Origin: a virus
Reading direction: 5' to 3' (one strand)
DNA: 21,782 nt
IMG/VR virus record: IMGVR_UViG_3300044633_001348
Span: 1 to 21,782 of that record
In this document: one piece after another, positions 6,300-11,836 of the stretch
Layout: every line of letters starts with the position of its first letter
Numbering within the stretch: the first letter of the stretch is position 1
The notes under the pieces: model-generated
Databases searched by the model: none
Told to the model about the DNA's origin: nothing
What the model saw: only the letters and a program-made list of their open reading frames with translations
Program-made: the position numbers and the translations under genes

Positions 6300-6527
6300 A
6301 TGGGACTCAGGATGACTTTGCAAGGTGCTCTGCTGCTGATCGACTCCGAGGCCCGCGAGTACCGCGTGGCCTACGCGACGGGCAACGGCGAGTGGGACGT
6401 GGTGGATCGCTTCCTAGCACTGAGCGACGACGCTGCCAATGCCTACGCGGAGCGGTACTTCAACGGCGACGAGTGGTACGTGCTGGACAGCACGGGCCGG
6501 AACATCAACGGAGGGGATCAAGAATGA
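6300..6527 (+). CDS. Small unknown protein
   Basis: A 75-aa protein from the ATG at 6300, with ACGGAGGAC as ribosome site. It is acidic and beta-rich (LLLIDSEAREYRVAYATGNGEWDVVDRF), followed by a helix with a YAERYFNGDEWYVLD segment. It would suit a small beta/alpha accessory protein. It is coupled to the next gene by an ATGA overlap. No family recognised. Confidence 0.6.
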   Translation: MGLRMTLQGALLLIDSEAREYRVAYATGNGEWDVVDRFLALSDDAANAYAERYFNGDEWYVLDSTGRNINGGDQE

Positions 6528-6853
6528 AACCTCAGCAACTCATGGCGACGGGCGAGTGGTCACGCAGTGGCGAGTGGCCCGGATACGCAGGGGATGGGCC
6601 ACGCTACGAACACGGCACGCTGGATATCGTGCTGCAAGGTTTCGCAACGCATCGCAACTCGCGGCGGCGGGCAGGGCGTGGAATCACTAAGGTGCGTTCG
6701 TGGGTGCTGACCGTCAACGGGCAGCCGGTGTCGCGTGACTCGCGGTTTGCCCTGCTCGCGAATCAAGCCGCAGTGATTGCCACGAACTCCGCCACCGGCT
6801 GCAACAACGCGACGGTCGTCACAGCACGGCAACGGCAGGAGGTGCGGTCATGA
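6524..6853 (+). CDS. Small unknown protein
   Basis: A 109-aa protein from the ATG at 6524 (ATGA overlap with the gene before, and again with the gene after). It has a Trp/Gly-rich N-terminus (EWSRSGEWPGYAGDGPRYEHG), a basic middle (HRNSRRRAGRG) and a C-terminal part rich in Ala, Thr and Val. No conserved active-site pattern is visible. It is accepted for its tight coupling on both sides. Confidence 0.6.
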   Translation: MKPQQLMATGEWSRSGEWPGYAGDGPRYEHGTLDIVLQGFATHRNSRRRAGRGITKVRSWVLTVNGQPVSRDSRFALLANQAAVIATNSATGCNNATVVTARQRQEVRS

Positions 6854-7059
6854 GCAACACAACCCTGCACCGCGTCTGCTGGAGTTGCCCCGACATGGGC
6901 AACCGGCAGGAGTGGTTCACGACGTGGAACAAGGCGATGTCTTTCGCTCGACGTGAGCGAATCGCCGACAACGCACACTTCGATCAAGTCCAGATACCGA
7001 AGACCCGGCTCGGCTTGTGCGAGTGGCTGAACATAAACTGCAACACGGCCAATGGGTGA
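6850..7059 (+). CDS. Small unknown protein with Cys pair
   Basis: A 69-aa protein from the ATG at 6850, ATGA-coupled to the upstream gene. It has CWSC near the N-terminus, a helix (WNKAMSFARRERI), and two more cysteines near the end, so it might bind a metal ion, but the spacing (C-x2-C and C-x6-C) is not a standard zinc ribbon. It overlaps the spacer before the next gene by a few bases. No family recognised. Confidence 0.6.
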   Translation: MSNTTLHRVCWSCPDMGNRQEWFTTWNKAMSFARRERIADNAHFDQVQIPKTRLGLCEWLNINCNTANG

Positions 7060-7063
7060 CGCT

Positions 7064-7567
7064 ATGCAAACCTTTCTCCCCTATCCATCGTTCCGCGACT
7101 CGGCCCGGTGCCTCGACGTGAAGCGGCTCGGCAAACAGCGCGTCGAGTGCAAGCAGATTCTGCTCGCGCTCGGCGTGCCGGTTGGCGAGCATCAGCCGAA
7201 GCGGTCGTCGTGGCTGAATCACCCGGCGGTTCAAATGTGGCGACGGCATGAGTTGTCGCTCGCCCTCTACGGGCAAGTGGTCTGCCGCGAGTGGCGTGAG
7301 CGTGGCTACAAGGACACGCTGCTCGACCAGTTCAAGGCGGCGTACGATTGGCTTCAAGAACTTCGGTGGGATGCAGACGCCGGGCGATACGTGTACGGCG
7401 TCAACGGCCATATCACGTATCCCAACTGGATCGGCTACGACGCCTTCCATGCCAGCCACCGCAGCAACTTGCTCCGCAAGGACGCCAAGCACTACGGTCA
7501 GTTCGGTTGGCAGGAGCCTGCCGACCTTCCGTACTGGTGGCCGGTCGAGAAGGGGGTGGCGGCATGA
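7064..7567 (+). CDS. Pyrimidine dimer DNA glycosylase-like protein (MSMEG_6728 type)
   Basis: A 167-aa protein from the ATG at 7064, which gives the typical start MQTFLPYPSFRDSARCLD; the ATG at 7052 would add four residues. The pattern DVKRLGKQRVECKQIL, NHPAVQMWRRHE, EWRERGYKD, FHASHRSNLLRK and YWWP matches the family annotated as MSMEG_6728 or pyrimidine dimer DNA glycosylase/endonuclease V-like (Pyr_excise related). T4 endonuclease V cuts the glycosyl bond at UV-induced dimers in DNA; whether this distant group keeps that activity is not settled. Its length is normal. A repair role early in infection would be natural. ATGA-coupled to the following small gene. Confidence 0.8.
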   Translation: MQTFLPYPSFRDSARCLDVKRLGKQRVECKQILLALGVPVGEHQPKRSSWLNHPAVQMWRRHELSLALYGQVVCREWRERGYKDTLLDQFKAAYDWLQELRWDADAGRYVYGVNGHITYPNWIGYDAFHASHRSNLLRKDAKHYGQFGWQEPADLPYWWPVEKGVAA

Positions 7568-7704
7568 AGATCAATTGGAACAACGCTATCGTGGCCCTGA
7601 CGCTGGTTCGCTTCGGGCAGGAGTTGGGCACCGGGGGGCGGCTGGCCCCGATTGTGGCAGAGGCCATCGACGCCGCCCTGCGGCTGATTGGGGGGCTGCG
7701 ATGA
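7564..7704 (+). CDS. Very small unknown protein
   Basis: A 46-aa protein from the ATG at 7564, which overlaps the preceding stop as ATGA. It reads as one long, mostly apolar helical stretch (NNAIVALTLVRFG, then APIVAEAIDAALRLIGGL) with few charges, so it might associate with a membrane or a partner protein. It closes the P1 operon; the next promoter module begins three bases after its stop. Too short to name. Confidence 0.5.
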   Translation: MKINWNNAIVALTLVRFGQELGTGGRLAPIVAEAIDAALRLIGGLR

Positions 7705-7706
7705 AA

Positions 7707-7784
7707 CCCCCAAAAACACCGGGGAAAACGGGGTAAAATTATTTTGAATAAACCAATTGACACGAAACGGACGATAGGTATAAT
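7707..7784 (+). promoter_or_regulatory. Promoter P2 (second module)
   Basis: TTGACA (7757-7762) and a perfect TATAAT (7779-7784), 16 bases apart, with ACGGACGATAGG in the spacer, an A/T-rich UP-like stretch (AAATTATTTTGAATAAA) directly upstream, and the box GGGGAAAACGGGG (7721-7733). A CCCC/GGGG hairpin precedes it (7707-7724). It drives the amidoligase and glutamine amidotransferase genes. This is the strongest-looking promoter of the three. Confidence 0.9.
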
Positions 7785-7794
7785 AGTGGCATGA

Positions 7795-7810
7795 CGCGGC
7801 GGACACCGCG
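7795..7810 (+). promoter_or_regulatory. 5'-terminal leader hairpin of P2 transcript
   Basis: CGCGG-CGGACA-CCGCG, identical to the hairpins after P1 and P3, beginning ten bases after the end of the -10 box, so near the 5' end of the RNA. The predicted leader to the start codon is about 49 bases, as in P1 and P3. Confidence 0.75.
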
Positions 7811-7839
7811 ACTAAGACTTTCAAACGGAGAACTGAACG

Positions 7840-8706
7840 ATGAACGCAAACGAAATGACCTTCGGCGTCGAAATCGAAACCCACATGCCCGCCGGTTCGG
7901 TTGCCCCCGGCGTCCACGGCAACGGCCGTCAGGTGGAGTGGCTGCCCGCTGGCTGGCTGGCTGACGAAGACCCCTCAATCATTGTCCCGTCCTACAACCG
8001 CGTGCCGTGCGAGTTTGTTTCGCCGATCTTGAAGGGTGCCGAAGGCCTTCGCCAGTTGTGCGAAGTGGTTGCTGAAATCAAGCGTCGCGGCGGGCAGATC
8101 AACGCTTCGTGCGGGCTGCACGTCCACGTCGGCTACGACCAAACGAACACCGCCGCAGTCGGCCGGTTGATCTCGCTGGTGGCAAACCACGAAAAAGCAC
8201 TGTACGCGACGACCGGCACGCGTGGCCGCGAGCAGGGCAACGGAAGCCGTCGCGGGACGTGCTGGTGCAAGTCGATCAAGCAGTACGGCAACAAGAACAA
8301 CGCACAGCGACACGCCAGCCGCGACCGATACCACCTCCTGAACCTTGTCACGCGGAAGCCGACCGTCGAGTTCCGCGTGTTCGGTGCCTCGCTCAACCCG
8401 GTGAAGGTGGCCGCGTACGTTCGGCTGTGCGTGGGGCTGTGCGAAAAGTCGCTGGTCACCAAGAAGTCGGCCGCGTGGGTTGCTCCTCGCAAGGCCGACT
8501 CCCGCTGGAACCACTACTGCCGCGCAAACGCTGGCGAAGGCTTGATCGAGGTCACGCGGTTGCTCTACGCCATCGGCTGGAGGACGCGGGTCGGCGGTCA
8601 GCAGAAGTTCGGCGTGATTGAAGGCGAAGGCGTCCCGTCGCTGGATGCCGCCCGCAAGGAACTGGCCCGCCTTGCCGACAAGTACGACGCCGCCCCGGCG
8701 GTCTGA
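7840..8706 (+). CDS. Putative amidoligase (Amidoligase_2 family)
   Basis: A 288-aa protein with the markers of the putative amidoligase family (PF12224): FGVEIET at residues 8-14, CEFVSPIL near 57-64, GLHVHVG at 92-98, a Tyr-His-Leu-Leu-Asn segment near 163-167 and VEFRVF at 175-180. The family shares the carboxylate-amine ligase fold of glutamate-cysteine ligase and glutamine synthetase and is predicted to use ATP to join a carboxyl group to an amine. The acidic residues expected to hold metal (Glu11, Glu13, Glu58) and the His pair are present. The next gene is a class II glutamine amidotransferase, the known genomic partner of this family. The substrate, which may be a peptide, protein or cell-wall stem, is unknown. 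ATG at 7840 follows ACGGAGAAC. Confidence 0.85.
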   Translation: MNANEMTFGVEIETHMPAGSVAPGVHGNGRQVEWLPAGWLADEDPSIIVPSYNRVPCEFVSPILKGAEGLRQLCEVVAEIKRRGGQINASCGLHVHVGYDQTNTAAVGRLISLVANHEKALYATTGTRGREQGNGSRRGTCWCKSIKQYGNKNNAQRHASRDRYHLLNLVTRKPTVEFRVFGASLNPVKVAAYVRLCVGLCEKSLVTKKSAAWVAPRKADSRWNHYCRANAGEGLIEVTRLLYAIGWRTRVGGQQKFGVIEGEGVPSLDAARKELARLADKYDAAPAV

Positions 8707-8775
8707 TTGTTCGGCTACCCAAACCGGCGGCAATCGTGCCGCCGGTCAACACCCTCAAACACAAGGAACGAAATC
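8704..8775 (+). repeat. Intergenic cassette, copy 3
   Basis: Begins with the amidoligase stop codon as TGATTGTTCGGCTACCC, then a perfect 10-bp hairpin ACCGGCGGCA (8723-8732) / TGCCGCCGGT (8737-8746) with loop ATCG, then CTCAAACACAAGGAACGAA before the next start. Length 72 bases against 73 in copies 1 and 2, with a wholly different stem, so the shape and not the stem sequence is kept. Confidence 0.9.
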
Positions 8776-9408
8776 ATGTGCGGAATCTTTGGATACGTTG
8801 CGAAGAACGACAGGCCGGTGAGCATGGGAATCCTTCGGCAGATTGCCGCGACGACGGAGACGCGAGGCCCGCACGCGTGGGGCATGGCGTGGGTTGGAGC
8901 GAACGGCAAGATGCGTTCGTACAAGCAGACCGGGCGAATCGTGGACGCGTTGGCTTTGCTCTCGATGGCGAAGGACGCGCGGCTGCTGATTGGGCACTGC
9001 CGGTGGGCGACGCACGGCTCCCCCGACGACAACACGAACAATCATCCGCACGACGGCGGCGATTCGTGGGTTGTTCACAACGGAGTGATTGGGCACTACC
9101 GAACGCTGGTGGCGAGGCACTCGCTGCGGATGCACACCGACTGCGACTCCGAGGTGCTGGGGTTGATGCTTCAGAAGTTCCCCGGCAAGCCGATTGCCCG
9201 CGCAGCAAAAACGGCCCGCGAAGCAATGGGCGACTCGCCGTTTGCGATGATGGCTCTTTGGCCTGACAGGTTGGTAGCCGCCCGTGCGAACGGCCAGCCG
9301 CTGCACGTTGGAGAAACGCCCGACGCGTACTATCTCGCGTCTTTGAAGCCGGGACTGCCGGGCTGTGTGTCGGAGTTTGTCAGAGACGAAATTGTGGAGT
9401 ACGCGTGA
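8776..9408 (+). CDS. Class II glutamine amidotransferase
   Basis: A 210-aa N-terminal-nucleophile glutaminase domain with no synthase domain attached. The start at 8776 is fixed by MCGIFGY, which places the catalytic Cys at position 2 after Met removal. Other markers are RGPHAWG (residues 33-39), GHCRWATHG near 77-85 and WVVHNGVIGHY near 100. It hydrolyses glutamine to glutamate and passes ammonia to a partner. The coupled amidoligase just upstream is the obvious acceptor. Members of this size (YafJ/GAT-II type) occur alone or beside amidoligases. Expressed from P2. Confidence 0.92.
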   Translation: MCGIFGYVAKNDRPVSMGILRQIAATTETRGPHAWGMAWVGANGKMRSYKQTGRIVDALALLSMAKDARLLIGHCRWATHGSPDDNTNNHPHDGGDSWVVHNGVIGHYRTLVARHSLRMHTDCDSEVLGLMLQKFPGKPIARAAKTAREAMGDSPFAMMALWPDRLVAARANGQPLHVGETPDAYYLASLKPGLPGCVSEFVRDEIVEYA

Positions 9409-9410
9409 TG

Positions 9411-9635
9411 CTACCGCAGGAGTTCATCATCAACCGGATCGAACGGCTGACCGGCAGCGTTGACTGCAAACGTCAGTGCGATTTCAAACGGTTCGCCGAA
9501 GACGTTTTTGACGACGGTGCATTTGTCGCACTGGAACACGGGGCACTCGACGCCATCGGCTTCGATGGCTCCGGTGGACTCCAGAAGCGCGGAACACTTC
9601 GGGCAATGGTAGGTAGCGATTGGTTCAGTCATGCG
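9411..9635 (-). CDS. Small zinc-ribbon protein on the opposite strand
   Basis: A 74-aa protein reading MTEPIATYHCPKCSALL and, later, CPVFQCDKC, so two pairs of cysteines with zinc-ribbon spacing, followed by a beta-rich end. It faces the glutamine amidotransferase and ends two bases from that gene's stop. A TATACT box ends six bases before the ATG with no ribosome site, which would give a leaderless message; the -35 (TTGGGG) is poor. The plus-strand frame over the same bases runs into promoter P3 and is rejected. It may be a moron-like gene or a small regulator. Coding moderately supported. Confidence 0.6.
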   Translation of the reverse strand, partial: RMTEPIATYHCPKCSALLESTGAIEADGVECPVFQCDKCTVVKNVFGEPFEIALTFAVNAAGQPFDPVDDELLR

Positions 9636-9661
9636 GGCAGTATACGCACCGGCACCGGCAA

Positions 9662-9740
9662 CCCCCAAAACACTGGGGGAAACGGCCCGAAAATAATTTT
9701 GAATAAACCTTTTGACACACACTGGACGATAGACTAAGAT
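9662..9740 (+). promoter_or_regulatory. Promoter P3 (third module)
   Basis: TTGACA (9712-9717) and TAAGAT (9735-9740), 17 bases apart, with CTGGACGATAG in the spacer, AAAATAATTTTGAATAAACC upstream (nearly the same as in P2), the box GGGGGAAACGGCCCG (9675-9689), and a CCCCC/GGGGG hairpin (9662-9679). It drives the genes from 9795 on, including the DUF932 gene. The -10 box is weaker than in P2. Confidence 0.85.
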
Positions 9741-9750
9741 GCTTGTACGA

Positions 9751-9766
9751 CGCGGCGGACACCGCG
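9751..9766 (+). promoter_or_regulatory. 5'-terminal leader hairpin of P3 transcript
   Basis: CGCGG-CGGACA-CCGCG, the third identical copy, ten bases after the -10 box. The leader then continues to AACGGAGAACACGACC and the ATG at 9795, giving about 48 bases of leader. Confidence 0.75.
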
Positions 9767-9794
9767 GCCAAGAAACGAAACGGAGAACACGACC

Positions 9795-10106
9795 ATGGCC
9801 CGCAAAATCAAAAACCCGGTAGTTGTGACGCTGACCCGTGCCAGAGCGGAGGACTTGTACTCCGTGCTCTGCCGCAGCGGCGACACTCGGCTCATCAACC
9901 TCGTCGGCAAGGAGATCGACGGCCAAGCGGGCCGCTACGTTGTCCTCTCGCTGTCGCGCAAGGACGCACTGATGGCACAGGGCAAGGCGCTCAACGACGT
10001 GCAGCCGGGCGGCAACCGAACGCTGACCATCCGCTACTACACGGCGATTGAAAAGGCTTTCCTCGACGCCTACACGGCTCGCCTTCGGGCCAGCGTTGGC
10101 GAGTGA
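9795..10106 (+). CDS. Small unknown protein
   Basis: A 103-aa protein from the ATG at 9795, with ACGGAGAAC upstream, first gene of the P3 operon. It is basic and mixes strands (NPVVVTLTRARAEDLYSVL, GRYVVLSLSRKDALMAQG) with a C-terminal helix (AIEKAFLDAYTARLRA). No known motif. Its stop codon opens another copy of TGATTGTTCGG. Confidence 0.65.
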   Translation: MARKIKNPVVVTLTRARAEDLYSVLCRSGDTRLINLVGKEIDGQAGRYVVLSLSRKDALMAQGKALNDVQPGGNRTLTIRYYTAIEKAFLDAYTARLRASVGE

Positions 10107-10199
10107 TTGTTCGGATACGCGACTTGCGGCCCGGCCACGTTGGCCGTACCGCTGGACTGATTGTTTAGGTTCTTAAACTCTTGAACGGAGACGACGACA
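10104..10199 (+). repeat. Stop-associated motif, hairpin and second degenerate motif
   Basis: The spacer opens with TGATTGTTCGGATACG at the stop codon, followed by a hairpin CGGCCA (10132-10137) / TGGCCG (10141-10146) extended by GCGG/CCGC arms, then a second, degenerate motif CTGATTGTTTAGG at 10157-10169 and a ribosome site AACGGAGACG. It looks like two intergenic units fused, as if a small gene between them had been lost. Confidence 0.75.
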
Positions 10200-11204
10200 A
10201 TGGCTCACGAAATTGACTTCTCGACGCAGGCCCAAGGCTCGGCGATGTTTGCCTACCAGCCCGCATGGCACGGTTTCGGCACGGTAGTCTCGGAGGCACA
10301 GACCAGTGCCGACGCGCTGCGGATTGCCGGTCTTGATTGGGACGTGCGGCTGACCGACCTTGCCGCGATCATGCCCGACGGCACGCACCAGCAGATCGAC
10401 ACGCACCGGGCGACGATGCGGGCCGACACAGGCAAGGCTCTCGGTGCGGTGGGGTTGCGATACCAGCCGCTCCAAAACCGGGAAGCGTTCAACTGGATGG
10501 ACGAAGTGGTCGGCGGCGACGAGTCGCTTGCAATGTGGCACACCTGCGGCTCGCTGCGGCAGGGCCGCAAGGTTTGGATGTTGGCGAAGATGCCCGGCCA
10601 CGTCGAAGTCACCGACCGCGACGTGCTGGAAAAGTACGTGCTGATCACGAACAGCCACGACGGCACCGGGGCGGTGCGGTTGTTCCCGACGAGCGTGCGT
10701 GTGGTCTGTGCGAACACGCTGCGGCTGGCTATCGGGATGGCCGACCGGGCAAAGAACTCCGACGGGTTGCCGCTCGGCCTCAAGTTGTTTCACACGGCGG
10801 GCGGTTTGTCCCGCCGCGTGGAGAAAGCCCGCGAGTGCCTTGGCGTGATTGCCAACGCTCACGAAGGGTTCGGCCTTGCGGCTCGGCAGATGATGGCGCA
10901 GCAAGTCTCGTCGCAGCAAGTCGGCGACTACTTCGGCACGCTGGTGGAAAACCGCAGCGACCGCAGCCGGGGCAAGGTGCTGACTCAGTTGTGGGATCGG
11001 TTCGCCTTGCCGACGAACGAGGGCGGGCACGGTGCCAACGTGTGGACGGCATACAACGCGGCGAGTGAGTGGGCTGACCACGAACTCCGCGTGACCGGCA
11101 AGGGTGATGTTCGTGCGGAGCGGAAGTTCCGCAGTGTGTTGTTCGGTTCGGCTCACTCCTTCAAGGAGCGGGCTTGGGCTAACGCGATGGAGATGGCGGT
11201 CTAG
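10200..11204 (+). CDS. DUF932 phage/plasmid-like protein
   Basis: A 334-aa protein that fits DUF932 (also TIGR03299, phage/plasmid-related). Markers are the N-terminal PAWHGFGTVV, then YQPLQNREAFNWMDEV, LRQGRKVWMLAKMPG, KYVLITNSHDGTGAVRLFPTSVRVVCANTL and a late HSFKERAW segment. The family is about this length and common in phages, plasmids and islands; its biochemical role is not established. The ATG at 10200 has GGAGACGACGAC upstream. It ends the P3 unit, with a strong hairpin terminator 31 bases after its stop. Confidence 0.9.
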   Translation: MAHEIDFSTQAQGSAMFAYQPAWHGFGTVVSEAQTSADALRIAGLDWDVRLTDLAAIMPDGTHQQIDTHRATMRADTGKALGAVGLRYQPLQNREAFNWMDEVVGGDESLAMWHTCGSLRQGRKVWMLAKMPGHVEVTDRDVLEKYVLITNSHDGTGAVRLFPTSVRVVCANTLRLAIGMADRAKNSDGLPLGLKLFHTAGGLSRRVEKARECLGVIANAHEGFGLAARQMMAQQVSSQQVGDYFGTLVENRSDRSRGKVLTQLWDRFALPTNEGGHGANVWTAYNAASEWADHELRVTGKGDVRAERKFRSVLFGSAHSFKERAWANAMEMAV

Positions 11205-11235
11205 TCCCCCGTCAGACGCCGCGCAAGCGGCAGTC

Positions 11236-11285
11236 ACCGGGGCGGGCGGTTACTCCGTTCTCCCGCCCGCCCCGGTTCTTTTTTT
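11236..11285 (+). terminator. Strong rho-independent terminator
   Basis: A perfect 14-bp stem: ACCGGGGCGGGCGG (11236-11249) and CCGCCCGCCCCGGT (11263-11276), followed by a T-rich tail. It lies between the DUF932 gene and the next gene, only 28 bases before a good ribosome site, and no promoter is visible in between, so genes downstream need readthrough, antitermination or RNA processing. Confidence 0.92.
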
Positions 11286-11312
11286 CAAACGAACGGCACA
11301 GGAGGACAAACG

Positions 11313-11600
11313 ATGGACAAAGGAACGACGGTTTACCAAGCGTATATGTGCGTTTCACCGGGGGAGTTTTGGATCAACGATGGCACCGTGACCGGCATCG
11401 TGTCTGACGGTGTGCCGCTGGTGCTTCACGGCGGCGTGATGGTGCCGCTTGACGCGACGTGGCACCGCACCAAGACCGAGGCGAAGCGTGACGCACAGGC
11501 GCAACTGGTGCGGCAGATCGGCAGGCTGCAGGCCAAGGCCGACGCGCTGCACGACGAGATTCTCCACGAAGTACTGACCACCGAGGAGGTGGCGGCATGA
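11313..11600 (+). CDS. Small unknown protein
   Basis: A 95-aa protein from the ATG at 11313, with AGGAGGAC at good spacing. The first 50 residues are beta-like (TTVYQAYMCVSPGEFWINDG, VPLVLHGGVMVPLD), the rest a long charged helix (KTEAKRDAQAQLVRQIGRLQ) that may form a coiled coil. No family recognised. ATGA-coupled to the next gene. Confidence 0.65.
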   Translation: MDKGTTVYQAYMCVSPGEFWINDGTVTGIVSDGVPLVLHGGVMVPLDATWHRTKTEAKRDAQAQLVRQIGRLQAKADALHDEILHEVLTTEEVAA

Positions 11601-11836
11601 TCACGGCAGTCGAGGTGCCCGACGCGGACGGGGAGCCGGTGAAGGTGCTGGTTCGGTACACGGTCAACGAAGCCGAGCCAGCCTGCTACCGGGACTCGAA
11701 CGGCGACGGGCACCCCGGCTGGCCGAGGTCGGCAGAGTTTGTTTCTGCGACACCGTGCGACGAGTGGATCACGGCATGGATTGAAACGCATTGGGACGAC
11801 ATCGAGCAGGAGGTACTTGAAAATGGCATGGCATGA
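11597..11836 (+). CDS. Small acidic unknown protein
   Basis: A 79-aa acidic protein from the ATG at 11597 (ATGA overlap). It has strands at the start (TAVEVPDADGEPVKVLVRYT), two cysteines and a terminal helix (DEWITAWIETHWDDIEQEVL). The end overlaps the helicase gene by 14 bases, and the helicase ribosome site (AGGAGG) is inside it. Function not recognised. Confidence 0.6.
   Translation: MITAVEVPDADGEPVKVLVRYTVNEAEPACYRDSNGDGHPGWPRSAEFVSATPCDEWITAWIETHWDDIEQEVLENGMA

Noticed and set aside
5632-8775. CRISPR array made of the repeated intergenic units
   Set aside because: The units are separated by whole genes of varied length, not by uniform short spacers, and no cas gene is present.
9405-9737. 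A 110-aa plus-strand frame after the glutamine amidotransferase
   Set aside because: It runs through the hairpin and -35 box of P3, lacks a ribosome site, and the opposite strand gives a better protein with paired cysteines.
10173-11237. A 354-aa open frame on the minus strand
   Set aside because: It covers the DUF932 gene in reverse. The plus-strand protein has family motifs and a ribosome site; the reverse one is His/Arg/Pro-rich, as expected from codon bias in GC-rich DNA.
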